Origin: JAFAQB01 sp046724555
GTDB lineage: Archaea; Thermoproteota; Nitrososphaeria; Nitrososphaerales; Nitrososphaeraceae
Reading direction: 5' to 3'
NCBI GenBank assembly: GCA_046724555.1
Contig: JBKOWU010000058.1
Coordinates: 8,925 to 72,924, forward strand
DNA length: 64,000 bases
Below are positions 1 through 9,398 of the stretch, in pieces (positions within the stretch are counted from its first letter, which is position 1; every line of letters begins with the position of its first letter). The notes beneath the pieces are model-generated. The model saw only the letters and a program-made list of their open reading frames with translations. It ran no database searches and had not been told where the DNA came from. The position numbers were made by a program, and so were the translations under genes.

Positions 1-623
1 TGACTTGAAGATAGAGGAATAATGGTTTTGCCATCACTAATTACTATGAACGAGCATTCTTCCCCTGATATTTTCTCTTCAATCAAAATCCGGTCGCCGG
101 CTCTGCCGTATTGTTTTTTCAGCAAAATGTTGTCTATCGCATCAATGGCTTGCGTATGATTATTGCAGACTACCACGCCTTTTCCAGAGGCTAAACCATC
201 AGCCTTCACTACGAGATCAGATTTTTGTCTTACAACATAATCCTTAGCTTTTTCTGCATCAGAGAACGTTTTAAATCGAGGAGCAGGAATCGCATTTTCA
301 TACATGAATTGTTTTGCGTATATTTTACTCGATTCAAGAAGCGAAGCCTGTTTTGTTGGTCCGAAAATCTCGAGCTGGTCTTCTAAAAAGGAGTCAACTA
401 TGCCCTTGGCCAACGGACACTCAGGACCGATTATTGTAAAACAGTCGTTTTGTTCAGCAAAAACTTTTAGTTTATCAATCTCAAGAGCTTGGATTCTCAC
501 ATTTTGGCAAGTTCCAGCATTGCCTGGTGCGAAAAATATCTTTTTTATATCGTTGCTTTGTGATAATTTCCATCCTAACGCGTGTTCCCTCCCACCGGAG
601 CCCACTATCAAGACGTTTATCAA
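1..623 (-). CDS. purD: Phosphoribosylamine-glycine ligase (GAR synthetase), N-terminal part
   Basis: PurD joins glycine to phosphoribosylamine with ATP, the second step of purine synthesis in the cytosol. The minus strand reads without a stop from a TTG at 623 to the window edge, giving about 207 residues; the C-terminal half lies outside. The N-terminus shows the family signature GSGGREHA, followed by FAPGNAG and IIGPECPL, and the ATP-grasp domain begins with VVKADGLASGKGV and EEKISGEECSF. A second TTG three codons upstream (632) is possible; no clear Shine-Dalgarno separates the two. It is divergent from the KGG-repeat gene. Identity is secure from motifs; only the start codon and the missing end are uncertain. 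Confidence 0.93.
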   Translation of the reverse strand, partial: MINVLIVGSGGREHALGWKLSQSNDIKKIFFAPGNAGTCQNVRIQALEIDKLKVFAEQNDCFTIIGPECPLAKGIVDSFLEDQLEIFGPTKQASLLESSKIYAKQFMYENAIPAPRFKTFSDAEKAKDYVVRQKSDLVVKADGLASGKGVVVCNNHTQAIDAIDNILLKKQYGRAGDRILIEEKISGEECSFIVISDGKTIIPLSSS

Positions 624-737
624 ATAATACAATGGACTACGCTGAAGCATAAGAATATTGTCTTTTAGGCTATGGAAATACATAATTAGATATCATTCTT
701 CTAGTGTGTTTTTATGTGATACAATTGATGCAATGGT

Positions 738-1241
738 ATGGAAACACAGCACGCAGAACGTCCAAAAAGAGGACTGGGCTCAGCAAACGAAGAAACAAGA
801 CTGCGAGTCGCAAGAAAAGGCGGCATTTCGCCCCACCACGTGAGAGGGCTTGCGGCCGCTAACCCAGAAACTCGATCCAGGGTAGCCAAAGCTGGTGGTG
901 ACGCAAGAGCTCAAGACAAAGATGGCCTTAGAGAAGCAGGCAGAAAGGGTGGCGAAACGGTAAAAGCAGAATACGGGGTGCAATTTTATCAGTCAATAGG
1001 CGAAAAGGGTGGCGAAACGGTAAAAGGAAAATATGGTATTGATTTTTATCGCGAGATTGGAGAAAAGGGAGGAGGCATAGTAAAAGAGCGATACGGCAGC
1101 AAATTCTACAGTGAGATCGGAAAACGTGGCGGCGAAACAGTAAAACAAGAACGTGGACCAGAATTTTATAGCCTTATTGGCAGGAAAGGAGGAGAAGCCA
1201 ATACAGATGAGACCGCCGATTCAGACATTGCATCAGCTTAG
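738..1241 (+). CDS. KGG-repeat hydrophilic stress protein (GsiB/Con-10-like)
   Basis: A 167-residue, very hydrophilic, Gly/Lys/Glu-rich protein with no hydrophobic core and no signal peptide. The first 65 residues carry degenerate units of the type GL..A..ETR..VA..GG. From about residue 70 there are near-perfect 20-residue units with the pattern KGGETVK..YG..FY..IGE. The DNA of the units repeats with a 60-bp period, and GGTGGCGAAACGG recurs exactly 60 bp apart at about 948 and 1008. KGG repeats are known from desiccation- and stress-induced bacterial (GsiB) and fungal (Con-10) proteins, so a role in water stress is likely, but this is inference. The 3' end overlaps the convergent SWIM gene by 9 bp. 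Confidence 0.8.
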   Translation: METQHAERPKRGLGSANEETRLRVARKGGISPHHVRGLAAANPETRSRVAKAGGDARAQDKDGLREAGRKGGETVKAEYGVQFYQSIGEKGGETVKGKYGIDFYREIGEKGGGIVKERYGSKFYSEIGKRGGETVKQERGPEFYSLIGRKGGEANTDETADSDIASA

Positions 1242-1640
1242 CAGATTCGCTGTGTTGTCAAGCAACAATATTTTTAGAAAGCCATTGTATTCGCAGTCAT
1301 TGAAATCAGTGCGTACGAATTTATTGTCTTGCTTTGCCTGCTCGATGCTTTTAATATGATAACATATTTGATCATTAGACATTGTTTTATAGTAATAATG
1401 CTTGCAAGAACAGAACTGCAATTCTGGATCAGCCCAATGTTCGTCGTCCTTTCCCACGACGGTCCAAATTTCTCGACCACTAGGCGAGAAAACATGAAGC
1501 TTTACAGACCCTAGATTTACAGTCTCTTCTATTCTGACAGCACCGCCGTTATTCATATGTAGATATGGTGTTTTGAGTATTTGTTTATTTAAACGTGATC
1601 CGCAAGGAAAGGATAAAGACACTTCAGATTGACCATGCAA
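1233..1640 (-). CDS. SWIM zinc-finger protein
   Basis: A 135-residue protein carrying a SWIM-type zinc motif, CxC-x(n)-CxH: Cys-Ser-Cys at about residues 77-79 and Cys-Tyr-His about 14 residues later. Before the motif come beta-strand-like segments (KLHVFSPSGREIWTVVG) typical of SWIM proteins, where the finger follows a short beta region. SWIM domains bind DNA or protein and occur in archaeal stand-alone proteins and in SWI2/SNF2 ATPases and MuDR transposases; no helicase or transposase domain is present here. The cellular partner is unknown. It is divergent from the phosphoesterase gene and overlaps the KGG gene tail to tail. Confidence 0.7.
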   Translation of the reverse strand: MHGQSEVSLSFPCGSRLNKQILKTPYLHMNNGGAVRIEETVNLGSVKLHVFSPSGREIWTVVGKDDEHWADPELQFCSCKHYYYKTMSNDQICYHIKSIEQAKQDNKFVRTDFNDCEYNGFLKILLLDNTANLLS

Positions 1641-1704
1641 AGTGGTATCCTTGCTGCCGATATGTAGTAGTGAGATTTAATTCATTGTAAGTCTGATCCA
1701 TTAT

Positions 1705-2481
1705 GTGTCCAAAATTAGCACCTTGCATCCTTATCCTGCGTTGGTAGTAAATGGCAAATGGAATGCTAAGAAGCACAGATGTATCGCTATATCTGATTTG
1801 CATATTGGTTTCGAATCTGAGCTCTACTCCAAGGGAATTACCCTGAATTTGAATCTCATCGTTGATGAAATGGTCAAAGATATAATCAATCTCATTAAGA
1901 AGCACAAAGCAGATAGTGTTGTTATACTGGGAGACTTAAAAAACACTATCGGATCCATAAGCAAGGAAGAATGGGAAAAGGTTCCACGGTTTTTTAAGTT
2001 AATATCTGAATACGCGGATGTATACATGGTACCTGGTAATCATGATAGCAATATCAGGTTTTTAACACCAAATAATATTAATATGATTAGTACGTCTGGG
2101 TTAGTTCTGGATGACACGTTGTTTATTCATGGACACTCAATGCCATTTTCAGGCGGATCTATTATAAAGCGAATAATTATGGGGCATATTCATCCTATTT
2201 TTACAAAAACTGGAAGTACCATTAACGGACAGCGAGTTTGGATATATCTTAAAGTCAAAATGGAAGCAATTTGGCCTAGGACTAATGGTATATTAGATAT
2301 AATAGTCGTTCCATCGTTTAACAAGCATCTCTTTGCAATGGCTGAGCGCGGCTGCAGAAAATCAATTTCTCCATTGATTAGTAGAGTATTCAAGTATAAT
2401 GCTATCGAAAGTGCGATGGTAGTAACACTTGATGGCTCGATAATTGGCGACACAGACACATTGCCTAGTATCATTTTTTAG
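1705..2481 (+). CDS. Metallophosphoesterase, archaeal SbcD-related family
   Basis: A 258-residue calcineurin-like phosphoesterase. The metal-binding motifs appear in order: SDLHIGFE (D-x-H), VILGDLKN (GD), PGNHDSN (GNHD), FIHGHS (GHxH-like) and GHIHPIF. The spacing and the ending with VPSFN match the archaeal SbcD-related stand-alone phosphoesterases (ICC-like), which lack the Mre11 capping region. The substrate is unknown; hydrolysis of a phosphodiester or phosphomonoester is expected. The GTG at 1705 is used; an ATG at 1703 is in another frame. It is monocistronic between the divergent SWIM gene and the convergent carB. Confidence 0.82.
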   Translation: MSKISTLHPYPALVVNGKWNAKKHRCIAISDLHIGFESELYSKGITLNLNLIVDEMVKDIINLIKKHKADSVVILGDLKNTIGSISKEEWEKVPRFFKLISEYADVYMVPGNHDSNIRFLTPNNINMISTSGLVLDDTLFIHGHSMPFSGGSIIKRIIMGHIHPIFTKTGSTINGQRVWIYLKVKMEAIWPRTNGILDIIVVPSFNKHLFAMAERGCRKSISPLISRVFKYNAIESAMVVTLDGSIIGDTDTLPSIIF

Positions 2482-2556
2482 AAATATAGTGTTTCTCTAA
2501 GTTAAAACACACCGCTGCATATGTATGTATATGTATGTCGCATTATTACAATTGCA

Positions 2557-5500
2557 TTATAGATTCAAATAGGATCTCAAAGGACTCACGGTAGGAGTGT
2601 GGTTCTTTAGCCACGCAAGTGTCTTTATGAAGGAAGAGGCTGCTTCTATAGTTGTTAGGACTGGTACGCCTGTTTCTACTGCTTTCCTTCTTATAAGGTA
2701 CTCGTCATATAGCATGCCTACATATTTCTCAATTGTGGAGGTAGATGGTACATTAATAATAAAGTCAATCTTATGTTCGAGCAATAAATCTGATATATTA
2801 GGCTTACGGTTCGGTTCGCTAATTTTATAAACTTGTTCAATCTTATTAAAAATATTCCTCTCAATAAATTCTGCAGTATGCTCGGTAGCGATTATATTAT
2901 ATCCAACAGACGAAATCCGTGAAATTATTGGTAGCAATTTTTCCTTGTTCTCTTGGCCGCCAATTGTAACTAATGCCGTGCCGGCCAAAGGAAGAGAGTA
3001 CCCTGCAGCAATATACGCTTTAGAAAGGGCGTCGTAAAAACTGCTTCCGAAACACGCCACTTCTCCAGTTGATTGCATTTCTACACTAAGTAAGATATCT
3101 GCGCCCTCAAGTTGCATGAATGAAAACTGTGGGACTTTGATTCCGAACGCTGTTGTGCCTTTCAACCACAAATCCCTTGCACCTTGTGGTAACAGTTTAT
3201 CCGACATTGCCTTGGCGGATAGGTTTATCAAATTTATTCCTATAAACTTTGAAACAAAAGGCATAGATCTTGATGCCCTCACATTGGCTTCTATAATCGA
3301 TACTTCATCATCCTTAACTAGGTACTGTATATTGAAAGGTCCCTTTATTTTCAGGGCCTTGCCAATTGTGACTGAATATTCTAGAATAGTTTCAATAGTT
3401 TTTCTATTCAATCTCCACGGTGGGATGCACATAATCGCATCCCCAGAGTGGATACCAGCATTATCAATATGTTCAATGATAGAACCAATTATCACTTCTT
3501 TTTCTGACGCTACACCGTCCACTTCAACTTCTGCTGCATCCTGTAGAAACTTACTTATCACAACAGGATGTTCGGGATTAACACTTGTTGCCTCAGTCAG
3601 GTATTGTTCCATCTGATGCTCGCCCCAAACAACCTTCATTGCTGCCCCACTAAGCACATACGAAGGCCTGACTAGGACAGGATATTGTACTTTTGCAGCG
3701 AATTGTTTTGCTTCTGACAGCGTGGTGAATATCCTCCATGCCGGCTGCTTTATTCCCAATGTATCCATCAACCGTCCAAACTTAGCTCTGTCTTCAGCAG
3801 TGTCTATTGCATCGCTGCTGGTGCCGACGATTTTAACGCCCGCCTTGGCAAGTTTTGGAGTCAGGTTGTTGGCGGTTTGTCCTCCTACACATGTCACTAT
3901 TCCACTTGGCTGCTCTTTTTGATAAATATCCAAAACCCTTTCAAAAGTTAGTTCTTCGAAGTACAGTCTTTCCGGGATATCAAAGTCAGTGGAAACTGTT
4001 TCTGGATTGCAGTTAATTATTGAGACCTCGCTTACGCCATTTTCCTTCAGCCCCCACACCATGTTCACAGTTCCCCAGTCAAACTCAACACTGCTACCAA
4101 TTCTATACGGGCCAGCGCCAAGGACTAGGGCGCTATTTTTATCGCTGCGCTCAAACTCAATATCGTCGGTCTGTCCTCCATAGGTCATGTACAAATAGTT
4201 TGTTTTTGCTGGCCACTCAGCAGCCAATGTATCAATTTGCTTAATTACGGGTTTAATGCCGAGCCTTTCCCTCAATCTTCTTATTTTTAATTCCTCTACA
4301 CCTAGACATCTTCCGATCTGTCTGTCAGAAAATCCAATTCTTTTTGCTTCCCTAATTACATTCTCTTCAAAGTCTGACTTTTGCAGCATATATTCCATGT
4401 CCACAATATTTTTTATTCTGGACACAAACCAAGGATCGATCGCAGACAGTTTACTTACCGCTGCAATACTCATTCCTGCCTTTATTGCATTAATCACAGT
4501 GAAGAGTACCTCGTCAGTTGGCTGGAGTAATGCCTGTTCTATGGCTTCTATGTCTTCAGATCTTGCGCCAGCATTGATATCTCCGTTCGCTAGTAAACCA
4601 TCTTTACCAATTTCGCACATCCTTATTGCCTTTTGGATAACCTCTTCAAAGTTAGTTCCTATTGCCATTACTTCACCAACTGACTTCATAGCGCTACCGA
4701 GCTTCCGCTTGACTAATTCAAATTTTTGGAAATCCCATCTAGGCATCTTTAGAACTATGTAATCCAAAGATGGTTCAAAATAAGCGCTGGTAACCTTTGT
4801 GATTCTATTAATCAATTCATGAAGCGAGTATCCTAGTCCTATCTTTGCCGCCATATATGCCAAAGGATAACCCGTGGCCTTGCTAGCAAGTGCAGAAGAT
4901 CTTGAAAGTCTTGCATTGATCTCAATCGCGCAATACTCTTCAGAACTAGGATTCAAGCCAAACTGAATGTTACACTCGCCGACAATACCACAATAATCAG
5001 CTGCGCGGATCGCGGCTGAACGCAGCATATGATATTCAAAATTATTCAATGTCTGTGAGGGAGCTACCACTATATTGTCTCCTGTATGGACACGCATAGC
5101 CAGTACGTTTTCCATGTTACAAACTACGATACTATTTCCATTGTTGTCACGCATGACTTCATACTCAATTTGTTTCCAATCGCCGACGTATCTTTCTATT
5201 AAGACCTGGTGAACCATACTTAGGGCAAGACCTCTTTGAACAATCTCTTGCAGTTCGTATTCATTATATGCGACACCACCTCCTTTACCACCTAGTGTAT
5301 AGGCAACCCTAACGATAACAGGATAGCCAATCTCCTTCGCTGTTCTCAAAGCTTCTGAAAATGAATACACTGGAGCGCTGTTTAAAACTGGAATATCGCT
5401 ATTCTTCATTGATTCCTTGAATAGCAGCCTATCTTCTGTAATTTCAATTCCTCTTATTTGTGTACCCAGTACCTTGATCCCGTATTTATCTAATATACCA

Positions 5501-5832
5501 GACCTCTGTAGGGCCACGCCACAATTGAGAGCAGTCTGCCCACCAAATCCCAACATTATAGAATCAGGTCTTTCAGCCTCAATTACTTTTTCAACATACT
5601 CGGGGTTGATGGGAACCAAATACACCCTATCTGCAAACCTTGTATCTGTCTGGATTGTCGCAATGTTTGGATTTATTAAAACACTGTTGATTTCATCTTC
5701 TTTTAGGGCCTTTAGACACTGTGAACCGGAGTAGTCAAATTAGCGGTCATGATGACTTTCGCCTGCTTCCCCGATCTTAATTGCGCCGCTACCCAGAACT
5801 AGAACATTTTTTATAGTTTCTAGCTTTGGCAA
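2557..5832 (-). CDS. carB: Carbamoyl-phosphate synthase large subunit, interrupted by an 18-nt intron
   Basis: CarB makes carbamoyl phosphate from bicarbonate, ATP and ammonia supplied by CarA, feeding pyrimidine and arginine synthesis. Both synthetase halves are present, each with an ATP-grasp domain (VRVAYTLGGKGGG; VRPSYVLSGAAMKV), followed by a C-terminal MGS-like allosteric domain. The natural start is a TTG at 5832 preceded by GGGAGG at 5842-5837. After 25 codons ending GlyGluAlaGlyGlu, the frame is broken by 18 nt (5740-5757) containing TAA, and then resumes with PheAspTyrSerGlySerGln. Removing the insert gives 1,085 residues, the normal length. The remaining 1,061 codons have no lesion, which argues against a decayed gene. 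Without splicing, the first usable start is a GTG at 5625, which would lose the first nucleotide-binding strand. It lies 26 bp downstream of carA. Confidence 0.93.
5740..5757 (-). other. Putative 18-nt BHB-type intron in carB mRNA
   Basis: Read on the minus strand, the exon ends GGCGAA and the insert is AGTCATCATGACCGCTAA. Exon GGCG (5763-5760) pairs with insert CGCT (5745-5742), giving G.U, G-C, C-G and G-C. A 3-nt bulge AA/A lies at the 5' site and AA/T at the 3' site. GTCA and TGAC (5756-5753, 5749-5746) form an inner helix with a TCA loop. This is the HBh' form of the archaeal splice motif; an outer helix is weak or absent. Cutting after the second bulge base on both sides joins GAA to TTT and restores the family sequence exactly. 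Length is a multiple of three, but the in-frame TAA blocks read-through. Confidence 0.72.
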
Positions 5833-5858
5833 TTTTCCTCCCGCTTCATATCGCTGGA

Positions 5859-6998
5859 TTATCTCCAAGCACTAGATCCTTTTATTTTTATTGGGTCACC
5901 ATCAACACTTTCGATTAGTTGTCTCAATTTGTCAAAAACAAACAACGAGTCGTATGGTCCAGGAGATGCTTCAGGGTGGAATTGTACTGCAATGATAGGC
6001 TTTGATGTATGCTCAATACCCTCTACAGTATTGTCATCAATGTTCGAGAACCAAATTTTGAAATCCGTATTTTTGAGGCTGGAGGGGTCTATTCCATAGC
6101 CGTGATTTTGACTAGTAATGTATGACCGTTTGGTGTGAACGTCTATACATGCTTTGTTTTGACCACGGTGACCAAACTTGAGCTTGTAAGTGTCAGCTCC
6201 ACCGGCCAATGCAAGGATTTGATTTCCAAGACAAATACCTAGGGTAGGCATAGAAGAATATATTAACTTAGAAGCCGTCTTGATAACAAGATCACAAACC
6301 TTTGGATCACCTGGCCCATTACTAATTACTACCCCTTTAGGCTTGTATGCTATTATTTTCTCAAATGGCGTATCCCACGGAAGCTGTATTACTCTATATC
6401 CTATTCTAATAATATTACGTATAATGCTATACTTAGTTCCCGTATCAAGCAGGATTATACAATCTTTGTTTTTATCTCCATATTCTAACTGAGTGTTTAC
6501 GCTGACCTGTGGAAGAAAATTTTGATCATTATAACTTTCACTCTTAATCAGTTGTCTCATTTTACCCTCTTCAATGGGCGCTTCTGAAGCCGAAACCGCG
6601 CCAATCATGACTCCGTTAATCCGTAACTTCTTAGTGAGCTCGCGCGTGTCAATTCCATAAATGCCTGGTACGTGTTCTTCGTTCAGCCACTCATCTAATG
6701 TTTTAACGCAACTCCAGTGGCTAGCGACACTCGACAGCTCATGAACTATTAGGCCCTTAACCTGAATCTTATCTGATTCGAAAAATTTTGGTAATCCGTA
6801 CTTGTCCCTAACCGACATACTAGGAACACCATAGTTTCCTACTAGCGGGTAAGTAATACATAATATCTGACCACGATAGGACGGATCTGTAAGAGCTTCT
6901 GTATAGCCAACCATCCCAGTATTAAAAACCACCTCGCCTGCGATTTCGCAAGGTAGTCCAAATCCAATACCATTAAACACACTTCCGTCTTCTAACAT
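5859..6998 (-). CDS. carA: Carbamoyl-phosphate synthase small (glutaminase) subunit
   Basis: CarA hydrolyses glutamine and channels ammonia to CarB. At 379 residues it has the usual length. The N-terminal CPSase domain runs to about residue 190 (LEDGSVFNG, GEVVFNTGMVGYTEALTDPSY), followed by a class I glutaminase with the nucleophile Cys in LGICLGNQ and the His/Glu pair in VQFHPEASPGP. No ATG, GTG or TTG occurs between the upstream in-frame stop and the ATG at 6998, which fixes the start even though family members often begin a few residues earlier. It is the first gene of the carA-carB pair and is probably co-transcribed with carB. Confidence 0.96.
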   Translation of the reverse strand: MLEDGSVFNGIGFGLPCEIAGEVVFNTGMVGYTEALTDPSYRGQILCITYPLVGNYGVPSMSVRDKYGLPKFFESDKIQVKGLIVHELSSVASHWSCVKTLDEWLNEEHVPGIYGIDTRELTKKLRINGVMIGAVSASEAPIEEGKMRQLIKSESYNDQNFLPQVSVNTQLEYGDKNKDCIILLDTGTKYSIIRNIIRIGYRVIQLPWDTPFEKIIAYKPKGVVISNGPGDPKVCDLVIKTASKLIYSSMPTLGICLGNQILALAGGADTYKLKFGHRGQNKACIDVHTKRSYITSQNHGYGIDPSSLKNTDFKIWFSNIDDNTVEGIEHTSKPIIAVQFHPEASPGPYDSLFVFDKLRQLIESVDGDPIKIKGSSAWR

Positions 6999-7180
6999 TA
7001 GCTTTGCTTTATATCCGCTATAGCGTCTTTCAAGTACCGGAATTTTAGACCCTCAACGAATAATTTATGTTACAAATTTAAGTTTTTGCAACGCATAATT
7101 AATCCTTAACTGTTCATACAAGCGTCACGATTATCACGATAAATACATCTTGCGTAGTATTGATCGACATTACGTAAGAC

Positions 7181-7333
7181 TCAGCTTTCAATTGCTTTTT
7201 TGTGCGTTTGAGCACGAAAGCACGTGCATAAATCGACCCGTCTATGACATGCTATGCAAAGAGCAATAGTATCGCATCCGAGCGGGGTGCATGCATTAAT
7301 TGATACCGTTTCCCTACCACAAAGACACTTCAT
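7181..7333 (-). CDS. 50-residue Cys-rich putative zinc mini-protein
   Basis: An ATG at 7333 opens a 50-codon frame with eight cysteines and two histidines: CLC near the N-terminus, single Cys at about residues 15 and 20, then CxxCH and a C-terminal CTC. The pattern suggests one or two structural zinc sites. It is basic at the C-terminus and has no membrane segment. It lies in the divergent region between carA and the GHKL ATPase gene, and its end is 182 bp from the carA start. I do not recognise a family. The high density of paired cysteines is unlikely in random sequence, so I consider it coding, but it is below the usual length cutoff for gene callers. Confidence 0.55.
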   Translation of the reverse strand: MKCLCGRETVSINACTPLGCDTIALCIACHRRVDLCTCFRAQTHKKAIES

Positions 7334-7420
7334 ATCGTTATAGTTGTAGAATTTACAAGATTGTCAATAAAAATCTTACACGTAATAAATAAAGGTAAGA
7401 TTGTAGCCTGTCAAATAGGA

Positions 7421-9139
7421 ATGAACGCAGAATTAAAGGTGCATCCTTCGTTTTTCCGAGAATTTGCTACCAAGACTTGGCTTTCTCCCACTGACATAGT
7501 TAAGGAGCTAGTCGAAAATGCTTTTGATGAAGACGCTACCCAGGTTATTGTCACTATTCAAGATAACGGGAATCTTACAATTGAGGACAACGCAGGAATG
7601 GATAATGATGATATGGAGAAATTTCTGCTGTTAGGATCGCCGCACAAGGCCAACGAATCCATATCACCAAAATTAAAAAGAATCAGGACGGGAAGGTATG
7701 GGACCGGGCGGCTGTCGTTTCTTACCTCGTTTGAGAAAATGAAGATAAGAACAAAACGTGATAACTTTGGTCTCTCAGCATTGATTGACAGTAGCACGGT
7801 GGATAGGTTGTTTTCAGGCAATGCCACGTTAGAAACTCTGAGCGAACCGCCGCTCATGAGGGATGGAACAGAACTTACCTTGATGAATCCTAAAGTTCCA
7901 ATTGACATCTATAAACTATCCAAAGAGCTCCGAAAATTAGCAATCTTAAGACAACCAATGTTTGAAGTATATATCAAAAGTGCTCAGAACTTCAAAGAAT
8001 GGGATTTAAATGGTGTGCAGCTAATAAAGGCTCCAGACATTCAAGGCCATCGAATGAATGTCAATTTAGACAATGGGAGAATAACCGGCGAAATAGTCAT
8101 ATCAAGACGCCCACTCTCTGAGGACGAAAAGGGTATTGCTATTATGGTTGGAAGTCACGTCGTAGTTCGTAGCAGTTTTGGTTTCGATACAAAATTCAAG
8201 AGAGTAACCGGTTACATCAGATGCAATTCCCTTACGTCTCGGTTTGCAGATAAGTCTGCCTTGATTGAAGACGAAGAGTATGCTAGATTCAATCAGACAA
8301 TGAGGACGTTTATCGTAGACACCGTTCTTCCCAGTTTAACAGAGTATGAAGATGTTTTAATCACAAGAGAAGAATCTAGGATTTATAAAGAGATTGACAA
8401 GGTTTTAGGACAGGCCATTATTGAGAATGTTGAACAGGACGAGCTCGAAGGGTACGAAATGGTTCCAATTAAAGAAATTCGCCCAACAGAAAATGCAGAT
8501 ATTTCCAATGTCAATAGTGTGGACGAGGTATCCACCGGGGACTCTTCTGCAGATTCCGCAACTCACAATATAAATCATAACGGCCAAGAAGTAACGGAGC
8601 AAACTCAAGCTCATAGTGAAATTACCCCTCTTATCCAAGATGATGACTTGCTTTTGCCCGAAGCAAAATATGCAAACGAAAATCACGCAGAAATGGTACA
8701 AGGGACGAGGGTATTCTCACCATCTGCAATGGAGCAGAGTTCTCCCGCCTCTGGACAACAAACATATCAGTCCGAATTAAGCACTTCAAATCAAGTAGGT
8801 GGAAGTCAACTTAAAGAACGAAGAGTTAGAAGACCTATTCTTAAGAAGACGTTTGCACTGAAGAAGGTTGGATACAAGGTAATTCCATACGAAGATGAGT
8901 CTGACTCGAGATACAGTTTTACAAATGAGAACGTCGTATTTGTAAATAAGGCGAACTCCACCTATCGTGCAGAAGCAACGAGGGGGGATGAGTTTTTGCT
9001 CAGGCATATTATAGGAATAGTTGCCGAGGCCATTGCTGAAACCAAATATCCTGAAGGCAAGGACGCATTAGAACTACAGAACAGGCTCATTGCTGAAGCC
9101 ATAAGGATTCATGACGATTCAGTAATTAAGAAAGTATGA
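7421..9139 (+). CDS. GHKL (Hsp90/MutL/MORC-like) ATPase
   Basis: About 572 residues with an N-terminal Bergerat ATP-binding fold: N-box in IVKELVENAFDEDAT, G1 motif IEDNAGMD and G2-like loop GRYGTGRLSF. The family uses ATP-driven dimer closure. A second domain follows to about residue 330. The stretch to about residue 480 is Gln/Glu/Ser-rich and probably disordered, and a basic segment (RRPILKKTF) precedes a C-terminal helical domain. The ATG at 7421 is preferred because the conserved region starts right after it; an upstream TTG at 7361 adds 20 residues that look unlike the family. The proteasome beta gene follows on the same strand, 259 bp downstream. Role unknown: protein remodelling or DNA mismatch/chromatin work are both possible. 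Confidence 0.75.
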   Translation: MNAELKVHPSFFREFATKTWLSPTDIVKELVENAFDEDATQVIVTIQDNGNLTIEDNAGMDNDDMEKFLLLGSPHKANESISPKLKRIRTGRYGTGRLSFLTSFEKMKIRTKRDNFGLSALIDSSTVDRLFSGNATLETLSEPPLMRDGTELTLMNPKVPIDIYKLSKELRKLAILRQPMFEVYIKSAQNFKEWDLNGVQLIKAPDIQGHRMNVNLDNGRITGEIVISRRPLSEDEKGIAIMVGSHVVVRSSFGFDTKFKRVTGYIRCNSLTSRFADKSALIEDEEYARFNQTMRTFIVDTVLPSLTEYEDVLITREESRIYKEIDKVLGQAIIENVEQDELEGYEMVPIKEIRPTENADISNVNSVDEVSTGDSSADSATHNINHNGQEVTEQTQAHSEITPLIQDDDLLLPEAKYANENHAEMVQGTRVFSPSAMEQSSPASGQQTYQSELSTSNQVGGSQLKERRVRRPILKKTFALKKVGYKVIPYEDESDSRYSFTNENVVFVNKANSTYRAEATRGDEFLLRHIIGIVAEAIAETKYPEGKDALELQNRLIAEAIRIHDDSVIKKV

Positions 9140-9398
9140 CCAACGGTTATTAGCCCTCGCTAAGCCACACGTAGATACCGATGTGGAAGAGGCCCAAGAA
9201 CAGCAACAATTTGTCTGAATATAGAAAACTGAGGGCCCAGGCTTCTCAGTACTTGTTGTAAAGCGAATTATCAAGTAACTTCTGCTATGGATAACCCTTA
9301 AAAAAACAGATCGTGCCTCCAGCTATCTAATGTATGCACACGGAGACTAAATAGAAACGACTAAATCTGACCAATATTGGATATATGCTGAAAAAGAT

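Noticed and set aside
5417..5734. 105-codon plus-strand frame over the carB start
   Set aside because: It is the antisense shadow of the conserved CarB N-terminus, whose motifs are clear on the minus strand.
5740..5757. Stop-codon recoding (selenocysteine or pyrrolysine) as explanation for the carB stop
   Set aside because: The stop is TAA, not TGA or TAG, and five extra residues would still disrupt an invariant loop. Exact restoration by splicing explains it better.
9181..9261. 26-residue frame between the GHKL ATPase and psmB (starts MWKRPK)
   Set aside because: Too short to judge; no Shine-Dalgarno or conserved motif. The gap also has GCCCTC/GAGGGC complementarity that may just be chance.
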